Below are positions 1-13,659 of a DNA stretch of 64,000 nt, one piece after another; within the stretch, counting starts at the first letter, position 1, and every line of letters starts with the position of its first letter. The position numbers were made by a program, and so were the translations under genes. The DNA lies in NCBI RefSeq assembly GCF_022539315.1, contig NC_066329.1, positions 7,353,072 through 7,417,071 on the forward strand, in the 5' to 3' direction. The notes below the pieces were generated by a model. That model did no database searches, was not told where the DNA came from, and worked only from the letters and a program-made list of their open reading frames with translations. The DNA comes from Serinus canaria. Lineage: Eukaryota > Chordata > Aves > Passeriformes > Fringillidae.

Positions 1-1298
1 ACGTTGCACAAAAGCAGAAGCACTGAGAAGGGAAAGAAGTGATGTGAATACAAGGGCAAGAGGGGAAAAACATCTGAGAGAGCAGTCCCCAAGCCTTCTC
101 AGCCATACACAGGAAGGGGAGAATCCTGGTGTTTGGTGACTTGGTCATTTTTCCTCCTGATGGCTGAAATGCACACATGGAAGTCTCTGAGCTATCTTTC
201 CTGAAATCCCTCAGAAAGTTAATGATTTAATGAGGGATGTTGTCCATTCTGATCAGGATCTTGCACTTTGTAGTTTCTCTGCAGGATACTTGAATATCCC
301 CCCCTAAGAGAACGACACTCCTGCATGCCCAAGCTCTGACCAGGCTGACTGCTGCTCACAGATGGAAACATCCCAAGGAAAGCAACCAAATACTCCCTTT
401 TGTGCAAGCTGGATCAGGTTGCATTGAGATCCTTTCAGAAATTTCTGTTCTTGGCCTGCTAATCCAGCCCTCCTGAGCAGATGGACCCAGGGAGCTGAGC
501 ACAACTGCCCCAACAAAAACACAGACCCACCCGACCACACCACAACGTTCTAGAGGCAAAAATGTGTTTATTTTTACCAAGTCCTAGAGTAATTTTCATG
601 CTTAATGATAACAGGCTGAGCCAATTTGCCTAAGACTTGACAGTCAGCTCCAATAATTCAACCTTAATTAAACCTGAACGCATGTCAGTTCAGCTTGTCC
701 CTTCACAGGAAATCTGACATTTGTAATGATTCATGTTCCAGCCATGCTATGGGAAGGCTGGATCACATCTGCCACTCTCCACGGTGCACAGCACTACCCC
801 TTCTGAGCATGCCAACTTTTGTTTGTTTTCTAACCAAACACCTTGGACTTCTTCCATTGAGAGGTTCTTTTAAATGAACAGACAGTGAAACATGTCTTGA
901 TCTCACAGGGATGAATGATGAGTGTGAGAGACAGGGAAGAAAAGGCTGGAACTGCTCTAACAACAAAAAATCCCCAACAACCTGGGATTAGTAATTCTTG
1001 CCTCCCTGATCGACTAATTTGTTCATTTGGAGTGTTGCAAAAGGTTAACCTCCCCTCGTCTTGGGCTACATCCAATTCCAACTTCAACCGGTAAAGAAGA
1101 AAATGTAACAATTTTTAAAAGCACAGAGAGCTTCAGCTCCTGCTGTGTAAATCTGCAGAAACCGGAGGTGAAGTTTCAGGGAAAACCCCGAAGTCACCAA
1201 CAGCTTAAATTACTGTATAAAGTGTGCTTCAGGAGGAGTCACCCAGAGCTGAGGGACCATCAGCCAAAACCCCATCCGAAAGCTCCCTGAATTCTGGA

Positions 1299-1355
1299 TC
1301 TGAGGCTGGAATAGCCATGCATGCTGGAATAACCATCTGAGGCTGGAGTAACTCT
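1299..1355. repeat. Degenerate 18-22-bp tandem triplication
   Basis: Three adjacent copies carry GAGGCTGGAATAGCCAT, GCTGGAATAACCAT and GAGGCTGGAGTAACTCT. The middle copy lacks the leading CTGAG. It is a small local duplication with no gene context. Confidence 0.75.
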
Positions 1356-2127
1356 GCCCATCCCCAAGGCTGCAGAGGGTGACATGCCTGCCAGTGTGTA
1401 ACTACACGGCACTGCAGCCTAGGCACAATACAGAAAGTCCCAGACACAAATTAAACCTTTCTGCTACAGGAATTTGCTTTCAAGCTGATTAAGAGTAGCT
1501 CAAGTGCAAGGGATTAAACATGTAAAGGCTGCTTTGAGAACTCCAATAAGCAGTTACTGTGTTATACAAACAGTACTTAGGGCAACAGCAGTTCCAGCCC
1601 TGCCTCTTGCTCTTTGCAAGCTGCTGGTTGCTGCTGAAAGGGGACTGTCAACACACGTACAATGTGATTGGAAATAATCTAATCTTGCTTGCACGCCTTT
1701 CCTTTGTCTCTTGAAAAAAAGAAAAGTGGAGTCATTCAGACGTCTTTCTGCAGCCTCCCTCTGCAGGCTCCCTTGTTGCATTCAAACAGCAAGGGTGATG
1801 GGGTGATGTGAGAAAGAAATTCCTCTCCTACATCCATCAATGACATCTTTACCAATGGCAATTTCCCAAGAAACACAACAACCACCATCTGTAGCCCATC
1901 TATCCGCCCTGTACATATCCTTGAAAACAGACACAGGCCAGACTGGCTAGGGTGAACCCTGCTCCATATTCCAGCAAGAAAAGCTAGAAAAGCAGCACCA
2001 CAGGAATTACACATGGCAAGCAGCTGAGAATTTCAGAGTGAGCTGATGAGTCCCAGAGAAGAGTTTTGAAACACCAGCAAGGAGAAAGAGTAAAGAAGAG
2101 CAGCATTTTCCAGCAGGAGGTCAAAAC

Positions 2128-2147
2128 AAATAAATAACTAAATAAAT
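2128..2147. repeat. Short AAAT-type microsatellite
   Basis: The sequence is AAATAAATAACTAAATAAAT, a four-base repeat interrupted once. Low-complexity DNA. Confidence 0.8.
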
Positions 2148-4639
2148 GTCAGTAAACTTTTTGTGGTTTTTGGGTTTTTTTTAAAAAAAATATTTTAAAT
2201 TGAACTTTTAGGCTGCTGCATAATGTATTGTGCATATGGAACATATAGTAAGCAGAAGAGAGAATAAAGCATTTTGCTTTGACAACGATAACACTGATGC
2301 TGGTAGAGTGCTTACAAGTGAAAATCAATATTTAAGTGCTAATTCTTTATCCCTAGATGGCTTTTGCTTTTATATAAATGGCTTTTTCATTGCATTTTAG
2401 GAGAGTAGCGCTACTTAAGGCTTTAAACGATTAGGCTGTTTGCAAAGGTAAGGCAAGCAGAACTACAGCACAGAAGCTCCCCAACAAAGGAGCTCCTCCA
2501 CCTATTCTAATGCAAATCAGCTCAAGATAAGACATAAAGACACGGGACTTGCACATAAAACTACTGTCTGGAAGGGTCCATGGTGTGCAACACGATGATT
2601 TTTAACATTACTGAGAAGCAAAGGCCAAGTTTCCATCACAACAGCAGTACTACACATTAGGCTGTGTCAAAACAATGTTCTCCTGTGCCCTGGGCTCCTC
2701 TGAACATCATGGGCTCCTGGTGGATTTTCCACAAAAAATTACAGTGTTTTCTCACAGAGAGAAGCAAACTGAGTGTGAGCACAAGCCCCTGTGCCTGGCT
2801 CTGAACCCGTGTGTTGAAGAGCTGGCCTTTGCTCCCAGTGTGGCTCCCACAGCATTCCCAAGACCAAGTGGGGAGCTCTTCCAGCCGGCCTGGGCTCGTC
2901 CCCCATCACTCAGTTCATTTGTCCAGAGCTGTCTGTCAAGGCACATCGCCCGCTGCAATCTGAAACACCCTCCCAACAGCTGCCACTATCAATTACTCTC
3001 CCAGGCAGCCCTGACTATCAGGAAGAGAACTGGAGCGAGCACTTGCCAGTTTTAATAAACTGTGTTGCCCAAGTCATTTAACCTGCTAGATTGCTGTATG
3101 CTGGGGCTGTAACAAGCCTTCAGCTTTTCAACCTAGAAGAAAGCAACAGTGGCAAAAAGCTGTCAGTTTGGTCCTCAGAATTAACTTCCAAGGGTATCTT
3201 CCCCCACCCTCCCTCCCGAAGCACCCAAGTTTAAAAAGTGAAATATCTTCGAGTCATTTTCATCATGTCACGACACAGAAAGCAGCTCTCATTTTTATCA
3301 CAGAGCCAGCAGCTCCCAGGAACGAAGGGCTGATGTGCTCCTCGATTTCCACATTAGGGGCACAGCTGGGCAGAGAGTTCCTCTCTCCTGCACCCACATG
3401 GACACGTCCAGTGGGCACTCCCCAGAGCCAGCTCTTGGTCACCAGCCCCCAATGCTGATGAAACCCAAGGGCTTCAGGGTACCCCGACCACCTCAAGGGA
3501 TTTGCAGTCTCCCACTCTCTGTATAATTAAAGTTTCTCCCACAACCAAAACTTCAAGCATGGCAAATTTACATTTACTTTGATTCTTCCAGAACCAGTAG
3601 GAAAGATTCCTTAAAGAAATACTTCTTTAAAATTAAAACACTTCCATCCAGATCAGTGTTTTCAGTCTGTGGCTCACATATATACCAAGATGTTTGTGAG
3701 TGTTAATCAATAAGAAAAGGTCTGCCACCACTAAAATTTATTTGAACATAGGAATCTGCCATCCATCAGAAAGCTTACTGGACTCTACAAATCAAAAAGA
3801 AAATTCAAACACACCACACTGCATGTTTTCCTCAGCCAGCTCTGTAGATAAGAGCCTTTGTTGAGAAAGCTTGAAGCACAGAAAGCTTTCACCCCCTCCT
3901 GCAGAAACTGAGGAGCAGCAGCAATAAGATCTATGGACTTGATGCCTATTTGCTGCTCTATGGTTCTTTAATGGGATGTTTTATTCCTAGAGATTTGGGA
4001 GCTTTCCATGCTCTATCGAGGCATGTTAGCTGTAAGCATGCATGATGACACACCAAAGCTGCAGGAGCTGAATGAAAATGGGTGCCAAACACAAGGATTG
4101 GGGCCACAGCATAAAGAAGAAGGATCACCATTCAAATCCCCCCAAAGTAAGTCACACTGCATTTTCCTAGCAATGCTGCTTCTGGCAATATCTCAATGCA
4201 AAGCTGGAACTGGATTTGCAGCTAAATCACCTACTGTGGATGCTGGCGTTGTAATGAGATTGAAAGTTTCATACAGGCTTTTTAATCCAGGGCTATAATG
4301 CTGGATCAAATGGGTTAAATCTCTTCAGCAATGCTCCTAAGCAGATGCTGAATGCCTACAAACCAGTGATGTAGGAGCCACTCTACTTCTGTGGCCAGAA
4401 AACATTACTAAAGCTTCTTGTAGTTGTATACTGAAGGTGTGTTTGTCTTGTTCAGTTTTTACTGTGTGATGGCCTCTTGTACACCTAATCTGAGTGACAG
4501 ACAAGCAACAAGGCAAATAAGTTATTGAGAAAGACACTCCCCCAATATGAAAGCAGGCAAGCACACATCCTCAACTCCAGCTGTAAGCTTTATAACAGAC
4601 AGAACTGTTATAAACCAAGGAATCTTTTGATTTTAATTA

Positions 4640-4870
4640 GGCAAACAAGGGCAAATAATAAACCATCAACTACTACATTACCAGAGAAAATGTACTGCTT
4701 TTGCTGTTTGAAATCCATATTGATTCCCATCCAGCCTGTGAGTGAGTTATTAATCACGCCAATTAAATCATGAACACAGGTCTTTACACTGAAATTGAAC
4801 CCCCACCAATAGATCGATAACTCAAACCTCCAAGAGCAATTACTGCTCAGCATAATAGAGCAGCCTGTAA
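4640..4870. promoter_or_regulatory. Candidate conserved non-coding block (texture only)
   Basis: The segment is dense in homeodomain- and HMG-like words: TAATTAGGCAAACAAGG, GAGTTATTAATCACG, CCAATTAAATCATG and AATAGATCGATAAC. It has isolated CpGs despite an AT-rich background and no simple repeats. The 82-codon plus frame and 107-codon minus frame across it carry no known domain. Conservation is inferred, not measured. Confidence 0.25.
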
Positions 4871-6368
4871 CACAGAGCTCCATGCAGACTACAATTCTCT
4901 CTGTCATATCCTTCACAGGCAGAGCAAACAAACTGGGAAAAGAAAGATTTTATAACTATTATTTTCAAAATAAACAGACATCTGCTTAGAGTTACCTAAT
5001 CTCTCACATCACAGAGGCAGATCTGCCAAGGTCACATTGGAGACATGATTACATTTTTTCACAATTTGTTATTCTAGCAAAGCCCTGATAAGATTGAACT
5101 ATTGAAGTTCACACTCTGGTTTAATTTCAAGAGGTTAAATGCCAAATCCTTTTCTTATTGCTACAAGGAAGGGATCTGCCAGGCTGCATAATACCCTGTG
5201 TGGGCTAAGACAACAATTTTGTTTCATCTGCACAGTATTATGAAGGTTTTGATTCTTTTTTTTAAATGACATCAGAGAGCTCCAAGCTCCCAAAGAATGA
5301 TTTAAAGTAAAATCAGAAAGTGAGACTGTTCCGGAGGAGCGTCAGTGACCTTTCGCATCTTCCAGCCTGGAGAAGTTAAGTCAACGTCTGGCTGAGAAAG
5401 CACACTTGCTAACCAAAACCAGAAAAAGGCAAGAAAGAACATTCTGAAAAACCAGATCATCTCTGCTGGGAACAGATGATTGTCCTAACCAGCCAAGCAT
5501 ATGCAGGGTCACAGAAATCCCCATCCCTGCCTTGGAAGACAACTGATGCCTGTCCTGAGGCAAGGAAAGAACTGTCCGTGCTCAGGCTCTTGGCTCGCCG
5601 TCCTTTCCAGGTGAGATATGTTTTCCTGAGCATCCCTGCTTCTGACAGGCTGGCCCCTTCCTACAGCCCTGGAGCCCAATCCATCATCCTTCATTAGGGG
5701 AGCTATTGGCAGCCAATTAAGTGGTGATGGACCCACACCACAGAGCTGATCAAGATGAGTTCAGACCTTACCCTTCAGCCCCTGCTTCCCCTTGCTGCTG
5801 GCATGGAAAAATGCACCAGATCAGGCACCACAGGAAAAGCAGCAGGCAGGGAGGCAGTGTTACTGCTGGGGTCTCACCATGGCTTCCCACCACCAGGCAG
5901 CTTTTACCAAAGGAAGGCAGAGGGATTATCTATTCCCCACTGCAGCAGAGCCAGAAAGAGCCCCCAAACCAGTTTCCTTCCTCCCTAAAGGGCAGCAAAC
6001 AGATCTGTTTAGAAACAGTGAGAGTGACCTGAGTGAGGTCCACACCTGATGTTATGGCTGGAGCTGTGAGAATGCAGAGTTGTGCTGCAAGGTGACAGAG
6101 TCTCTGCTAAGCAGGAACCGAGAGGAGAGACCGACCACGCACGAATTAGCAAAATCCCATCTTGTTTATTTGTTATGTCCAACCCTCACAGCTCAGTAGC
6201 TGCTGTCACATTAGCACTAATATGCTCATAATTTGTGAAAACAACACTTGAGGTCGAGTGCTTGTCAAGTGGGGCCACTGCTTTCCAGCCAGCAGCTCCC
6301 CATACCCTGCATTCTCCCACTGCCCTCCCTCTTCATTCCCAGGCACAAGGAGGCCCCTTTCAGGCAGG

Positions 6369-6430
6369 ATCCCTCCATGGATTCTGAATCCATGCTGCTG
6401 CTAAATCCCTCCCATGGATTCAGTAGCAGC
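6369..6430. repeat. Composite of direct repeats and two nested hairpins
   Basis: ATCCCTCCATGGATTC (6369-6384) recurs with one inserted C as ATCCCTCCCATGGATTC (6405-6421). The first copy runs into a 19-bp palindrome, CATGGATTC-T-GAATCCATG (6376-6394), with perfect 9-bp arms. The second copy is enclosed by GCTGCTGCT (6394-6402) and AGTAGCAGC (6422-6430), complementary at 8 of 9 positions. It is compact, but too short to assign to a transposon family. Confidence 0.85.
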
Positions 6431-8946
6431 ACCTTACTGCCCTAAACCAACATGTTCAGCTGTTACCCAATTGCCTCCATTGTAATAGCAGCTGTGAAGT
6501 AACACCTCTTTCCATTAACTTGGTGACAATGTAGGGTCAAGATGAGGAGAAACTGGAAGAATTTTCCTGCAAGTCTAAAAGCAATTCTCTTTGCATGGTC
6601 AAAATCCAGCTAGTGACCTGCTGTAATGGCATCTTATAAAAAAATTGAGATACTGAAACTAACAGACTAAATACGTTCAACAACATTTCCAGTTGCATCA
6701 TGGATAATTAAAATATTTAAGGGACAAGCTGCAAGTTGTTAATCAGGGAACATTTATTGAATGGTGTGTGCCCTTTGGATTTGGTCCCTATGGCAACCAA
6801 AAATTCACTCCAAAAGGATATGCTGGAAGAAGCATGTCAGGAGCTGCCTCAACATTTTAATTCACAGAGTGAGCAATGAATAAATCCAGCTACTGACAGC
6901 ACAGGCAAAACAATGTTTGTAAACAGCATCAGGAAGTCACAGATGGCCTTTTGCTTGCTAAGACTGAAAAAGTTTACTCTGCCTTTAAACATGCCCACTA
7001 TCATGAAAACTGGACTGTGCTGCACATGAGTCACAATTATTAACTACTGATAACAAAAGTTCTGGAACAGAGGAGCTTTTCTTTACTTCAGTTCTCAATC
7101 CTTGACTTTTTGTGATAGTGTTTGCACTCCTCACATTGGAAGGTGTTGCATCCTCTGAAAAATCTTTCTGTCCCACCTGGTTCAAGGGGAACCACACTTA
7201 AGAGAACTCAACAGCATCTGAGGGATGGCTTTGCAGAATGCTCCAGAAGGAAAATGTGAGGGATGATTGGTTTTTCCTTCTAAACAGGAAAGAGTGGTTT
7301 GGTATGCAATAAGGGAAAGAAAAGAACACTTCACTGCACTGCAGAAGGCAAACTCCTTCAGCATGATCTCAGTGTGTGAAGTGCAGCTGCAAAGCTCCTT
7401 CCAGCTTTCTCCTTTGATGAAGTGTGAATTCTTCAATGGGCAGTAGAAATTCTGGAAATATTTTAGTGCTGGATATGCTGGAGGATAATGTATGATCTGG
7501 CATCTAGCGAGACCTAACAGAGGAACACTGTGCTGTGCACTGCAATGGAATCACACCCTATTAATGAAAAGGTACTCTTGAATCTCTTCTTGTGTGAGCC
7601 TTTATGGCTGTGGAAAAAAGTCTTATGAGGCTGGAGGGTGCAAGGCAGCAGGGATTGCTGCAATGCCAGCCTGGATGTGCAAAAAGCCTGGAACAGTCAC
7701 TCAGCACTTGCAAAGCCAAATGTGTGCTCTACACTCCTCTTCCCACTGACTCCTTGAGGTCCCTTTACATCCACTGCAGTGGCCCTGCAAAGATCATCAA
7801 GCACAATTTCCACAAGGCTGCTGGATGGAATCTGCTGCAGGTTGTCAAGGCCATTGAAAACCCTTGTGATCCTGACATGCATGAGACTACTCACTGTAGA
7901 GAGGGAAGTTGTTCAGGAGAGTATTCACTGCCCTGCTGACTGAGGCATTTGTCTTTCTTGTTGCCTGGGGTGTGCAGGAGCCCCAAGAGCACAGAGCTCT
8001 GAGCTCTCCCCCTTCCCAGGCAGAGCCACAACTCCCAATCCCCACGTCACCCTCTGAGCTGGGACTGGGCAGGCACTGCCAATCCAACCTCTGTGCCAGC
8101 CAACAAACAGGTACAGGCTCAGACTTCTGCAAAGATCATCACAGGAACAGTCTGCTCTGAAACTGCTGCACATTTTCATTTCAATATTGGGTGAAAGAAA
8201 AGAGACAAGTTAGTATGTGGGCTTAGCCTGCAGATACTTTTCCGAGACAGTAATTGCTGCATAATTCATAATCTTGTTTTTACATGTTTGCCATGTGTAC
8301 CAACAATCCCCCTGAAATAACTCTAAATTTTTCCTTCAAGTCCTCTCCATGTCACAGTTTTTCCAAACTGCACACACACAAACACGCCTAGTGTCCAGCA
8401 GTTACTTGGGTTTGGCAAATTCCTGTATTCCCAGATTCTTGCACATTAGGAGAGGAAAGTGGGGTCTAAGCTAATTCTTGGGAGTTCCCACTCCCCATTA
8501 GCACAGCAGACAACATCATTCATTCATTAGATCTGTATTTCTTTCAAGCAGTTCTCTGTGAAGTCAGAATTGAGAGTTGCATCTCCACCCAGAGCCACCT
8601 GGCTCCCCATCAACTCCAGACCCCACTGCCCTCTGCACGAGGCAGGGCTCAGAAACAGAAGTATTTGCAACTGATAGGAAATCTTAGCCCAGTAAGAAGC
8701 AATTCATAGCTGCTGTACCAGAGAGGCTCACAGGGAAGTGCAGTGATGCAGTTCCTCATCTCAGCCCTGCAGCAATGGTTTGAGGTATTTCTGCTCATAT
8801 TAAACTAACTGGAGATGACATCCTAGATCCTTGCAGGGAGGGGAAATGCATTCCTTCTAATGGATCTCAAAATGGTTAATCAATTCAATGATTACAAATG
8901 AAATGCTTCATCTCTCAAGGGGCAGAATCCAAGGGCTGGTGCCACT

Positions 8947-8993
8947 GGTTTTGGTTTTGAGGACACAATATGGTTTTGTTTTTGAGGACAACA
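8947..8993. repeat. Imperfect tandem duplication, period about 24 bp
   Basis: GGTTTTGGTTTTGAGGACAC is followed by GGTTTTGTTTTTGAGGACA. The copies differ by one base over the shared 19-base core and are separated by a few bases (AATAT). No function is suggested. Confidence 0.85.
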
Positions 8994-11900
8994 CTCCAAA
9001 GTGCCAGCAGTTGGTTTCAGGGAAAACCACCTCCTCCCACATTAACATATTCATTTGCAAAATCTATCACATATGTTGCGTGCAAACTGGCTGAGAGTTG
9101 ATTCAGCTCTGACAGCCTGAGAGCCTCTAGCCCAAATATCTGAAAGTAATAAAATCCACACCATCCTCCTGATTCCTCACCCTACCAGAGAAGTGACCTA
9201 TGTTTGCTTTGCAGCGCTCCCAGAAGACAGAAAATAGTAGCACTGGTCCATGCTGGGGTTGTGGACCTCAAAGTGGGGTAACTGTCACAAGAAAAACACA
9301 AATAACAGGGCTTTTCTTACAGGTTATGCTCATGGCTAATGGCACTGACTGGGGTATCACAGTCTACCTCCTGGTCACTCCACAAACAGGAGTTAGGCCA
9401 GGAGGGACAGAGCACCCATTATTTTATATACAGAGAGGGGAAACAGGGGAAATTATGGAACAATCTCTCACAGACAGCAAGTACTCCTGTGTTTTTAAGA
9501 GGGCTCTCCTCAGCCCTTTGTTTTGCAGGCAGGCTGGCTCTGAGCTGGGCTGCTCCCAACGAGCTCTCAGCCTGCCAGAGGCTCAGAGAACATGCTCTGA
9601 ATGAGTATGTTTCTTCCCATGAATTTGTTAAAACCAAAGCCAGATTCCCCTTATGCTGGGTGCTGCATGTTTCTGAAAAATCCTGTCCTCTTTTAAGGCT
9701 GAACACAACCACGAGTGGCAGGAAAGAAGCAAAGATATTCCCCATTATGAAAGGAGGAAAAAGACACTGAGGGAGCAGTCAGTCTCTCCAATGCCACACC
9801 ACATCTCTGGGGGCTACAGCTTTTCTGCATCCACCAGATAAATCCACCTTCTCCCCCTGTTCCCACAGCAGCAGAGAACAACTCCCCAGTTACCAGCGCT
9901 GGATGCCAGTAAAGGTCTCCTTTTTCTTCCTTGTGTAAGGCATTTCCCTCCCCTTCATTTTATAAATTACCAGAACAGACATTTAAATGTTCAAGAATAA
10001 TCTTAACAGAGTATTCATGCCTTGGGCATTTTCATGCTCTACAAGGAGTGAAACAAAAGGGCCTCATTTAATACCTCCCTACAGCATTCCCTATTCCTGC
10101 TCTTCCCTTGTGAATCTCCAAAGGCAAGCTCTCAGTGGTTCAAGGCTCCCTACAAACCCCATCCCTCCCTTCTCCCTTTTTAAGATGAGCTTCTAAAGCA
10201 AATCTTGCTGGCTGACAGGAACAGGTGGTAGGAATCCTTCAAAAGGAGAGAAAAACCATTTGTAACCAATAAAAGGAGAGGAAAAGTCTGATCCCTGTGG
10301 TTTTACTGAGCAGCCCTGGGAGCTGCTTGGATGGCAGGCACACCCTGCTGCCCTGTGTGCTCTGTGCCCCCCTGGCACCCCAGCCCTGCAGCTACAGGAC
10401 AGGCAGGATGGGCATCCCTGGGATGCCAGGGAGCAGGGTGGATCTGCCTGCTTTATGGGGGATTTCAGGCACACTGAACCAGCTCCAGAGCCTGATGGGA
10501 CAGGCTAAGGGCTGAGCCTGTCTTCTGCCCAGGATCTGAGATCTAGCTTTACAAAGCCAGCAAAAGCCTCTATCCTTTTCAAACATATAGAAGCCATCCA
10601 AAGTTTGAACAAAGTTTTGTGCTAGATCAAAAAGCCAGACCTGCAAAGCCCTCCTTGGGGCTTTGCTTTTATTCTTTAGCAAAACCCCTCTACAGTAACT
10701 TTCTGATCTTCAGCCTGGGAGAGAAACATCACAATACACTGAGGTGAACAATATACCTTAATCTCTCGCCTTATACTTGACAGGTAAAGAAGTCTGACTT
10801 GGAAAGGACCCCCAGGACATGGCTGGCAAAGGCTGGGCTCGCTGTGTGGCACTTGGAGACAGCAGCTCTCCTGGAAAGGACTGCAGCCCAGGACAGCAGC
10901 TCGCAGCCCAGCTCCCCTCTCCTGCCCTGCCATCCACCTTTCTCCTTCCCTTCTTGTCAAAATGGATGAAGGGAGAGGTGACAAGCTGGAAAGGCATGGC
11001 CAAGACTGGAGAGCAAGCTTTCAAAGCACCCCTGCTGTGCTCCAAAGTGCTGTTATGGCTGCTCCCTGTGTGCAGGGAATTAGGATATGGTCTCCAACCC
11101 AGCTACAAGCAAAGGAGGCAGAGGAATAGATGTGCTTTCTGCAGAGACCTCAGGTATTGCTTCTTTCCTGTATATGCTGGCAAGCACAGGGTGCAAAAAC
11201 ATCCATGACCAGGAGCAAATGCTGGAATCCAGGTTTATCTGGATGTGATCTAAGGGATACTTCACTATGGATGTGGCCAATGCAGTTGTTTGTTCAAGAG
11301 TTAAAAGGAAGTGATATTTCTTCCTATGGAGGAAGATCAGGAAATTAAACCTGGACTTGACTCAGCTCTTCCTCCTTTCTCATATGGGTTTCTCTCCACA
11401 AAGAGGGGGTGGCAGTGGGTTTGAATGTTCTCCAAATGTGATTTCCATTTCCTCCACAAGAAATGTATAGAGAAAAAGGTCTGAAGTCCTTGCAGTCTTC
11501 TACAGATATGCCACATTTAGAAGCTCTGGACTTCTCCCCATATCTTTGGTTCTCCCTACCAATTTTGCCTGTTCACAGCCTGGAGTTATGCCCATCCCAC
11601 CCCATGCACTGCACACACATTTGGTGAAACTCCATCACTGACCAGATTTTCAGCAGCCAGCCCCACACCAGTGCCAGAAAGTCCATTTAGTCTGTAAGAC
11701 TACAAAACCCAACACACTCCTTTTCACAGCCTGGAACAGCACTGCAGTATTTACATCCCTTCCAAAGAACCACAGAAACATTTATCACTGTATGGTCACG
11801 CTTTACTTGTCACACACCAGCACTGGCATCCTGGAGAGGACTGCATTACAAACAAGCGCCCACCTCAAGTACCTTTGGGGTATTCAGCACGTTGTGGCTG

Positions 11901-12599
11901 CACTGAAATGGTTTCTGACCAGAAAAGAGAACACTTTCTTCAATCACCCTGTAGAAATGTTTTCCTTATGGGCCAGCTTCAGAAATATCCACCGCCCGAT
12001 ACTGAGGTTGGTTTTTCTAAGAGCTAAGGGTCGTAAAGTAGCCACGTGTTTAAACAAGAGGTCATTATCCCCCAGCACCAGGGTTCAGTGCAAGCTTCTA
12101 AGCAAGAAGCAATTTGAAAATAGAGCTGTTAAAGCAGTAACAGTAATTTAGTGTAATTTAAGTTTCTGTTTTACTGATTTTTCTGGCTAAGATTCATAGT
12201 GCTATCAAATTAGCATCTGGTTATCTTGTTGAGGGGAGTGAAGTCAATAGTCTAACAGGCCCATTTTGCTTCTCTTTACTGCTGCAATTGTGTCACTTCA
12301 TTGATACTAAGACCTGAAGGCAAAGGACAAGGACAGTGCCCTATGGCAGATGCCAAGCTCCTATTTTCTGTGTGATACAGCACAGTCCAACAGATGAGTT
12401 TTCAGACACAGCAATCAGAAGAAACTATTTCTACTCAAGATGCCACAATACCAACTGGTTAAGACTAAACTTACTAGCTACCACCCAATTAGGAAGTGAG
12501 ATTCTTCAAAGGCATGAAGTCACCAAGAGATTGAGTTTGACCCAACCCTTTAAAAGCTTTGTAGTAGTTCACCTGCACCAAAACCTGGAAGCACTTCAG

Positions 12600-13500
12600 G
12601 ACCAACAGTAGCATATAGCAACATTTGTTATTTAAGCAAAAGTGCTCTCCTAACTCTGCAGAGAAATCTGCTTTTACCCAGTACCAACCTCCTCAGTCTC
12701 TCCAGCTTCATCTACCCAGTGTGGTAAGAAGAGGAGCTCCTCCACACCCTTCCTTCCTCTCCCTCTCCTCCCCCTCTGGACTGCACATCATTTTCAGCGC
12801 CGGTTTGTGCTGCCCTCAGCGTTCCACACCACCAGACTGGTCAAACCCACAGATGGAAGGAAAGATGCCTTTCCAAGCCCACCTCTGGAAAGATGCAGCT
12901 GTGGTAGGAAAAGCCCTGCAAGCTCCCCTTGTTCCCTTTGAAACCCGAGGAGAAGAGATGAGCAGCACATTTGAAATTAATTACAGCAAAACCTACTGCA
13001 TTGTTCTCTCCTCCCCTTCCTTTTCCCCTGACCCCCCCTCCTCGCAGAGCTTTCACTGGAACCTCTGTGGCGTGTATATTTTCCTAAAGTTGCCAGGGCC
13101 AAAATGGTACAGCTGAGACATTCACAGGAGTCAAAGAAAGTGCAGGCCCAGGTTAGTGCACAGGGGTACAATAGTTCCTTAAGAGCGAGCGTCTCCCCCG
13201 CTGCCGCCCCCCTCCTCCCAAACCTTCCGTCTCTAATGAACCTTTGGTGTCTGTCCACAAAAAACAAACATCAATCAGGCAACAGGCTGTTCCTTTTCCC
13301 CTGTTGCTAGTCTGAAATAACAGGCATCCCCCGCTGGGCTGGGAACGCCACTTCCCTCTCCAGCACACATACGGGATAATAAGGGGGAGGCGAAGGAGGG
13401 AGGAAAACCCGCTCGGAGGTGCCAGAATACACAGCGAGACGTGCCTCCCAGAGCCAGAGAAAACTTGGGAACACAACAGCTTTTGATTCCTCCTGCCCCA
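12600..13500. other. Pyrimidine-rich, CpG-elevated non-coding segment
   Basis: Runs of CCCTCTCCTCCCCCTCTGG and CTCCTCCCCTTCC are followed from 13180 by CGAGCGTCTCCCCCGCTGCCG and by about 13 CpG in 13150-13460, roughly half the density of the 46740 segment. The open frames of 163 codons (plus, 12625-13116) and 107 codons (minus, 13153-13476) are composition-driven. A weak regulatory element is possible. Confidence 0.3.
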
Positions 13501-13619
13501 CTGGGTACGTTAATTATTTAATAGTTGGCTTGTGAATTGGTGGTGGTGGTAGGAACGGGGGGGAAGGGAAATCAGGCTTTTCCCCCCTGCCCCCAGTCTC
13601 CTTGTGCTGGCAGAATTGT

Positions 13620-13652
13620 CCACACACACACACAGAGACACACGTGTGTGTG
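13620..13652. repeat. CA repeat converting to TG repeat (mirror-paired microsatellite)
   Basis: A CA run (CACACACACACACA) is followed by GAGACACAC and then GTGTGTGTG. The centre CACACGTGTG is self-complementary, and the whole tract can fold into a hairpin or adopt left-handed DNA. It is likely polymorphic in length. Confidence 0.9.
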
Positions 13653-13659
13653 AAGCTTT

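Larger units (their letters stand above)
1..4600. other. Non-coding DNA, no gene recognised
   Basis: No open frame exceeds 126 codons, and none shows a domain. Apart from the short repeats listed at 1299 and 2128 and an octamer ATGCAAAT at 2510-2517, I see nothing assignable. Confidence 0.7.
4900..12600. other. Non-coding DNA, no gene recognised
   Basis: Open frames reach 143 codons (9339-9770, plus) without domain content. The repeat composites at 6369 and 8947 are the only structured elements I can support. Confidence 0.7.

Noticed and set aside
12321..12336. REST/NRSE half-site AGGACAGTGCC
   Set aside because: The partner half-site TTCAGCACC is absent at the required spacing.
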